Source: Blastocystis sp. Blastoise (lineage: Eukaryota > Sar > Bigyra > Opalinata > Blastocystidae). From it: a stretch of DNA of 64,000 nucleotides. Location: positions 1,150,001 through 1,214,000 of the forward strand of contig JBBPEB010000004.1 of the NCBI GenBank assembly GCA_039096225.1. The letters run 5' to 3'. The notes below the pieces were generated by a model. The model saw nothing but the letters and a program-made list of their open reading frames with translations. It did no database searches and had not been told where the DNA came from. The first letter of the stretch is position 1. Each line of letters starts with the position of its first letter. A program made the position numbers and the translations under genes. This document shows positions 59,926 to 64,000 of the stretch, piece by piece.

Positions 59926-61650
59926 ATGCAAAGTGCACCTATTGGTAATCAGTGTCCAGGTTCATTTCATTGTAATAAACTTGGAACAAAAGAATTATGG
60001 TTAGGATATACTAGGCCACATAAAGTTCCTACTATTCTTGTTACACAACCTATTAACTATAATATAATTCCTAATAGTATTGAAAAAGTATGGGAAGATG
60101 AAAATGAAATGCATACACGTAGTTATCTTATGGGTAATACCCCTGAAAATAATAAAGCTTCTATTTCTAATATTCCTATTGAAACATCACCAAATAATGA
60201 TTCTGAAGAATATGAATCTAATGATTCTGAAGAAGGTGATTCTGAAGATAATGAATCTGATGATGATGAATCTGATGAGTCTCTAAAAGGATCTGGAGGA
60301 GGACTACTGCCAGATGGCAGAATCCCAAGGCATATCGTAAAACGTCTACAAAGATATATTAACGTTGATTACCCTAGATTCAGACGAAATAATCCTGATT
60401 CAGACAATAAATATGATTCTCTATTAACATCTGAAAATTTTAATAAATATATTAAAGTTGATAAAAGTGGTTGTGGTATACTAGATCCCGAAGGAAGTGG
60501 TTGGTGGGATACCGCCAAAAATTTATTATCAAAAACATATAATACTGGAAAATCCGTTTATAACCTTGGTACTAAAGCAGTTAAAGGTGCTAGTAAATTA
60601 TTAAATGGTATTGATTATGCTACAAATATTCCTGGAAAAATTAAGGAGAAATTAGATACTGTTTCTAAAAATATTAATGGGAAAATCATACATACAAAAA
60701 ATGGAATTAAAAGGGAATATTATTCTCGTTTTGGAGATTCTACTGAAGCACCAAAAACTATGTTAAATAATTTAAAAGCTTTAAAAAATACTCAATATGA
60801 GGGTATGACTGATAAAATGAGTAAGTTAACAAAAAAACGTATTCATAAGTCTTATATTAAAAGTGATGAATTAAAAACAAATGAAGGTAAACAAAATGTT
60901 ACTAAACGTATGAACAATGTTGATAATTTAAAAGATGGTTTTAACGCATTGGCTAAAGCTGAAAATAAAAAAATTGATAAATATAATAAAAGTCAAATTA
61001 AAGCTCAAAAACAAAAACAAAAAGATATTGAATATGAAAAAGCTAAACAAGGTACTTTACAGAAAATTAAAGGTAGTCTATCAGATATGGTTACTAATGC
61101 TGGTAAAAAAATATATAATAAAACTGTTGGAGAAGTTACAGGTAATAAGTATACTGAAGAAAAACCAGATCAAAAGAATAAATTAGATCTTGTGGAAACT
61201 GGAGGAGATAGACGTAAAGTAACTAAACCTAAAAAACAATTTAATAAAGATACTTTAAGCCAATTGAGTGATGATAAAAAATCTGCAATTGAACAAAAAC
61301 GTGCTGAACGTGCTGAAAGAATTAAACATACTGAAGAAATTAATCAAAAACGTAGAGATGGTTTTAAAGCAAGAAGAGCTGAAGCCCATAAAAAAGTAGA
61401 TGAAGAAGAAACAAAACGAAAAAAAGAGAATGATGAGTGGAATAATAAGAGCTACTTAGGTCAATTCTACTCTTATATGACGACGCCAAGTAAATCAAAA
61501 GGAGAAACTGAGAAACAAAAAGACGACGGTGATTGGGTAAATAAAGAAAATGACATAAGCAACATCGATGTTGCGTCAGGTATGCGTCGACGTCGACGAA
61601 CCCTACGTAAGAAAAAGAGAAACCAGATTCTCAAAGAAATAAATTGGTAA
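59926..61650 (+). CDS. Large basic virion protein with pVI-like amphipathic region
   Basis: 574 aa. The N-terminal region is followed by an acidic Ser/Glu/Asp stretch (about residues 85-120), then GSGGGLLPDGR. Next come a helical region and DKSGCGILDPEGSGWWDTAK (about 179-198). GWWDTAKNLLSKTYNTGKSV continues into a long amphipathic stretch that resembles adenoviral pVI and related membrane-lytic proteins, released by protease cleavage. The C-terminal half is Lys/Glu/Gln-rich coiled coil and ends in a cluster of arginines and lysines (MRRRRRTLRKKKRN), probably DNA binding. GSGGG and KSGCG are candidate cleavage sites. A role in virion core and membrane penetration is inferred. It is preceded by the TTTGTTTTGTTAT motif. 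Confidence 0.55.
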   Translation: MQSAPIGNQCPGSFHCNKLGTKELWLGYTRPHKVPTILVTQPINYNIIPNSIEKVWEDENEMHTRSYLMGNTPENNKASISNIPIETSPNNDSEEYESNDSEEGDSEDNESDDDESDESLKGSGGGLLPDGRIPRHIVKRLQRYINVDYPRFRRNNPDSDNKYDSLLTSENFNKYIKVDKSGCGILDPEGSGWWDTAKNLLSKTYNTGKSVYNLGTKAVKGASKLLNGIDYATNIPGKIKEKLDTVSKNINGKIIHTKNGIKREYYSRFGDSTEAPKTMLNNLKALKNTQYEGMTDKMSKLTKKRIHKSYIKSDELKTNEGKQNVTKRMNNVDNLKDGFNALAKAENKKIDKYNKSQIKAQKQKQKDIEYEKAKQGTLQKIKGSLSDMVTNAGKKIYNKTVGEVTGNKYTEEKPDQKNKLDLVETGGDRRKVTKPKKQFNKDTLSQLSDDKKSAIEQKRAERAERIKHTEEINQKRRDGFKARRAEAHKKVDEEETKRKKENDEWNNKSYLGQFYSYMTTPSKSKGETEKQKDDGDWVNKENDISNIDVASGMRRRRRTLRKKKRNQILKEINW

Positions 61651-61684
61651 ATTCAAATATTTTATTAAATTCTGCCGCCTTAAT

Positions 61685-62800
61685 TTGAATTTTTTGAAAA
61701 TGAACTGTACTATTCCTATGAAGAAAATGAAGAATATACATTATAATTCTATTTACTTTACGATTATCCATGTAGCTAAGTGGACTGATGAATGGAAAAA
61801 TAAGCAATTGAGTAACTTTGAACAATATATTAATCCTATGCCTGAGAAAGTATTCATGCGAATGATTGGTACACCTACTATCTTCATTGATTATATTCGT
61901 AATAAGTATAAACCTTCTATTAATACAATTAAAGCAATTGCCGAACTTATTATGTTTATCTATAAAGAAGATAAAACCTTAAAGAAGCGTATTATTGTTA
62001 TTAAAAGCTGGGAAGCCATGTATTCTATTATTAATAGTATTTATACTGATGTTCTTAAATCGAAGACTGATGCTGCTTTAAAGATGTTAAAAGATAACAA
62101 TTGCTCTTTAGAAAATTTTAAAAAGATAAGAGATACTTGTTCTGTTGCTGATCCTCTACGTTTATTAATTGATCTATATGTCTTAATGCCTCCTGCTCGT
62201 GCTGATTATGGTAACTTGATGATATATAAAGAAAAACCTGAAAAACCTGAATCTACTTCTTATGTCATTCCTACTCTAGATAGTACTATTGAAAATCCTT
62301 CTTATGAAATTCATGTTACTGAATATAAAACTGTCAAAACTTATGGTGAACGTATACTTAAGTGTTGTTCTGAATTTAATTCAGATTTAAATGAAATACT
62401 TACTTTGAATTCTAATAGTCGTTATTTATTCCATAAACCTGGTAAGAATGAATGTTATTCTCCTAAACGCTTTTCTGAATTTGTTAAAAATATTATGAGA
62501 CGTGTTGTTCCTGGAGGTATTACTATTAATAGTCTACGTAAACTCTATTGCTCTACTCATGGTAATAACTTTGAAGAAATGAATCAATTGGCTTTAGATC
62601 TCGGGCACTCTCTTAAAACTCATATTAATAACTATATGTCTATTACTACTACTGATTTCTTAACTAATTTAACTAAAGAAAATCAACTTACTATTACTCC
62701 TGTTCCTGCTGATGATGAAGATATACCTATTAACGTTAATAATGATTCTTCTAATCTTGAAAACTGGTGTAAAAACTTAAGTCAATGTTGGACTGAATAA
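61685..62800 (+). CDS. Tyrosine recombinase (integrase)
   Basis: 371 aa. The catalytic domain shows the first Arg in PPARADYG (about residue 171), box II in INSLRKLYCSTHG (Arg about 286), the second His in LGHSLKTH (about 307) and the nucleophile Tyr in INNYM (about 316). The residue three before the box II Arg is Asn where many family members have His. The N-terminal half (about 1-130) has helices typical of the core-binding domain. The enzyme would integrate and possibly excise the element by site-specific recombination through a 3'-phosphotyrosine intermediate. It sits near the right of the visible element. The candidate site at the left border is the palindrome or tRNA-like sequence. Confidence 0.8.
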   Translation: MNFLKMNCTIPMKKMKNIHYNSIYFTIIHVAKWTDEWKNKQLSNFEQYINPMPEKVFMRMIGTPTIFIDYIRNKYKPSINTIKAIAELIMFIYKEDKTLKKRIIVIKSWEAMYSIINSIYTDVLKSKTDAALKMLKDNNCSLENFKKIRDTCSVADPLRLLIDLYVLMPPARADYGNLMIYKEKPEKPESTSYVIPTLDSTIENPSYEIHVTEYKTVKTYGERILKCCSEFNSDLNEILTLNSNSRYLFHKPGKNECYSPKRFSEFVKNIMRRVVPGGITINSLRKLYCSTHGNNFEEMNQLALDLGHSLKTHINNYMSITTTDFLTNLTKENQLTITPVPADDEDIPINVNNDSSNLENWCKNLSQCWTE

Positions 62801-62869
62801 ATCTTAATTTATTTATATATACTTGTTTAGTTAACAAAACTATTTTTTATTTTATTTATTTATAACAAC

Positions 62870-64000
62870 TTAATATTTTAATTTTAAAAATAGACCTGCA
62901 CCATGATTATGTTTCTTAGGAATCTTTATACGTATTATATTTGGTTTTCGTATAATATTAGACTGACTACGTGTAGCATAAGGGTGTTCTTTACCATCTT
63001 CTACATAAGCATCATACTCACTACTTCTCTTACTCATATTATGTAATGCCTGACTTTCTCTAGGTATCATCACACCAGTACGAGTATCTTTATCGATTTG
63101 ACGAACTAATGATTTACTCTTTATATATTTTATATATTTCTCACGATCTTTATCTTTCCAAATTACAGTCTTATCTGGACAACCCTCAGGTAATTGATTT
63201 TCTAAATCTGTTCTATTTGGATATTCACCATTTTTAAATTTTGAATATATTTCTAATAAACCTTTTTTAAACTCTGGAAAATCATTTAATTTATTAAACG
63301 ATATATTCTGACCCTCACTTAGATACTCTCCAAAATTCTCTTCACCAAATACATCTGTATAATCTTCATGATATTCTAAAATACGTTCTAAAAATCTTCT
63401 ATAGAGAAACATATCCTTCTCTTTATCTTCTAATAACCATTCTTTAAATAGAGATCTACCATTTATCTGAATAGGTCTAAATTGTTTATCTATTTGTTTT
63501 TTCTTTTTATTTACACGTTCTAAGAAGGGTGTTATATATTGTTCTAAATGAGTTGATGTAGCATGTAGCATCTTCTCTACACTTTTCTCAAATATTTCTT
63601 GACCACGTACTTCTAACTGAGGATCTCCACTCTCTGTTAATCTTAAATATATTTTATAATAACATTGAGCGAACAAATGACGTATTACATCACAACCTGT
63701 TATTAACTGTCTTTCTACTACTTGACCATTTATCTCATCTTTATATGTAAATATTCTACCTAAATGCATCTTTATATATTCTCCAAATTTATTTTCTCCA
63801 ATAAATCCATGAGTTATTTCATTTATAAATAACTCATCTCTTGGATATAATCTTAATGATCTTGCTAATACATTTAAAAATTCTTCTGAGACTTCTTGTT
63901 TTGTTTTAACACGATTTATACCTAACTGGTATACATTCTTAGTATCATTTACATTTATTGTTAAATCATTTAAATCTAAATAATTTGTAGACTTTTTAAG
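62870..64000 (-). CDS. Large viral protein of unknown function, cut by the window edge
   Basis: The frame is open from the stop at 62870 through 64000 (at least 376 residues); the Met at 63769 is internal, not the start. The visible part is rich in Glu, Lys, Arg and Tyr and looks mostly helical (for example EYLKMLHATSTHLEQYITPF region, then YRRFLERILEYHEDY). A basic C-terminus, NIIRKPNIIRIKIPKKHNH, follows RTGVMIPRES. No catalytic motif or known family is recognised. It is convergent with the recombinase (gap 69 nt). A replication or virion role cannot be chosen without the N-terminus. Confidence 0.6.
   Translation of the reverse strand, partial: LKKSTNYLDLNDLTINVNDTKNVYQLGINRVKTKQEVSEEFLNVLARSLRLYPRDELFINEITHGFIGENKFGEYIKMHLGRIFTYKDEINGQVVERQLITGCDVIRHLFAQCYYKIYLRLTESGDPQLEVRGQEIFEKSVEKMLHATSTHLEQYITPFLERVNKKKKQIDKQFRPIQINGRSLFKEWLLEDKEKDMFLYRRFLERILEYHEDYTDVFGEENFGEYLSEGQNISFNKLNDFPEFKKGLLEIYSKFKNGEYPNRTDLENQLPEGCPDKTVIWKDKDREKYIKYIKSKSLVRQIDKDTRTGVMIPRESQALHNMSKRSSEYDAYVEDGKEHPYATRSQSNIIRKPNIIRIKIPKKHNHGAGLFLKLKY

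Noticed and set aside
60080-61186. Plus-strand Lys/Leu/Ile-rich frames overlapping the 574-aa gene
   Set aside because: Out-of-phase shadows of an A-rich coding sequence.
41950-64000. Family-B DNA polymerase or retroviral-type integrase of a classical Polinton
   Set aside because: No DTDS-type polymerase motif or DDE integrase pattern was seen in any large frame; they could exist beyond the right edge.

Overview
The window joins two very different kinds of DNA. Positions 1 to about 41.2 kb are an extremely A+T-rich nuclear genome of a microbial eukaryote. Its multi-exon genes have introns that begin GTATATAT and end TATAG, and many introns are little more than (TA)n or (AAT)n microsatellite. 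Recognisable host genes are YIF1 (ER/Golgi membrane protein), Miro (mitochondrial Rho GTPase), PAM16 (mitochondrial import motor), a calcineurin-like phosphoesterase, a Treslin/Sld3-like replication-initiation factor and a GT61-like glycosyltransferase. Also present are a long coiled-coil protein, a large secreted protein with Ig/filamin-like repeats, and a large gene with a degenerate kinase-like segment at the left edge. The lineage cannot be fixed from sequence alone. An early-diverging fungus, an amoebozoan or another protist would fit.

From about 41.4 kb to the right edge lies an integrated DNA virus or virus-like element of the Polinton-like/adintovirus-like type, and it runs off the window. 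Its genes are compact and almost intron-free. On the left are a long palindrome and a tRNA-like sequence, then a minus-strand primase/superfamily 3 helicase. A 52-bp direct-repeat array (candidate origin) follows, then a putative ssDNA-binding protein, a Dam-like adenine methyltransferase, and a glycine-motif virion precursor. That precursor appears to be joined to an adenain/Ulp1-like protease by a -1 frameshift. Next come two small unknown genes, a 773-aa virion protein, two tandem paralogous capsid-type proteins, a small capsid-associated protein and an A32/FtsK-like packaging ATPase. Three virion-type genes follow (one membrane-anchored, one apparently split by a 35-nt intron, one with a pVI-like amphipathic region). 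The last two are a tyrosine recombinase and a large unknown gene cut by the window edge.

Read together, the element has replication (primase-helicase, SSB, repeats), modification (methyltransferase), morphogenesis (capsid proteins, protease, ATPase) and integration (tyrosine recombinase) modules. No family-B polymerase or retroviral-type integrase is visible in the part shown. The most notable points are the A AAA AAC frameshift site before the protease, the duplicated capsid genes, the 52-bp repeat array, the host-like mini-intron inside a viral gene, and the palindrome and tRNA-like sequence at the host junction. All assignments come from reading motifs; no database search was run.
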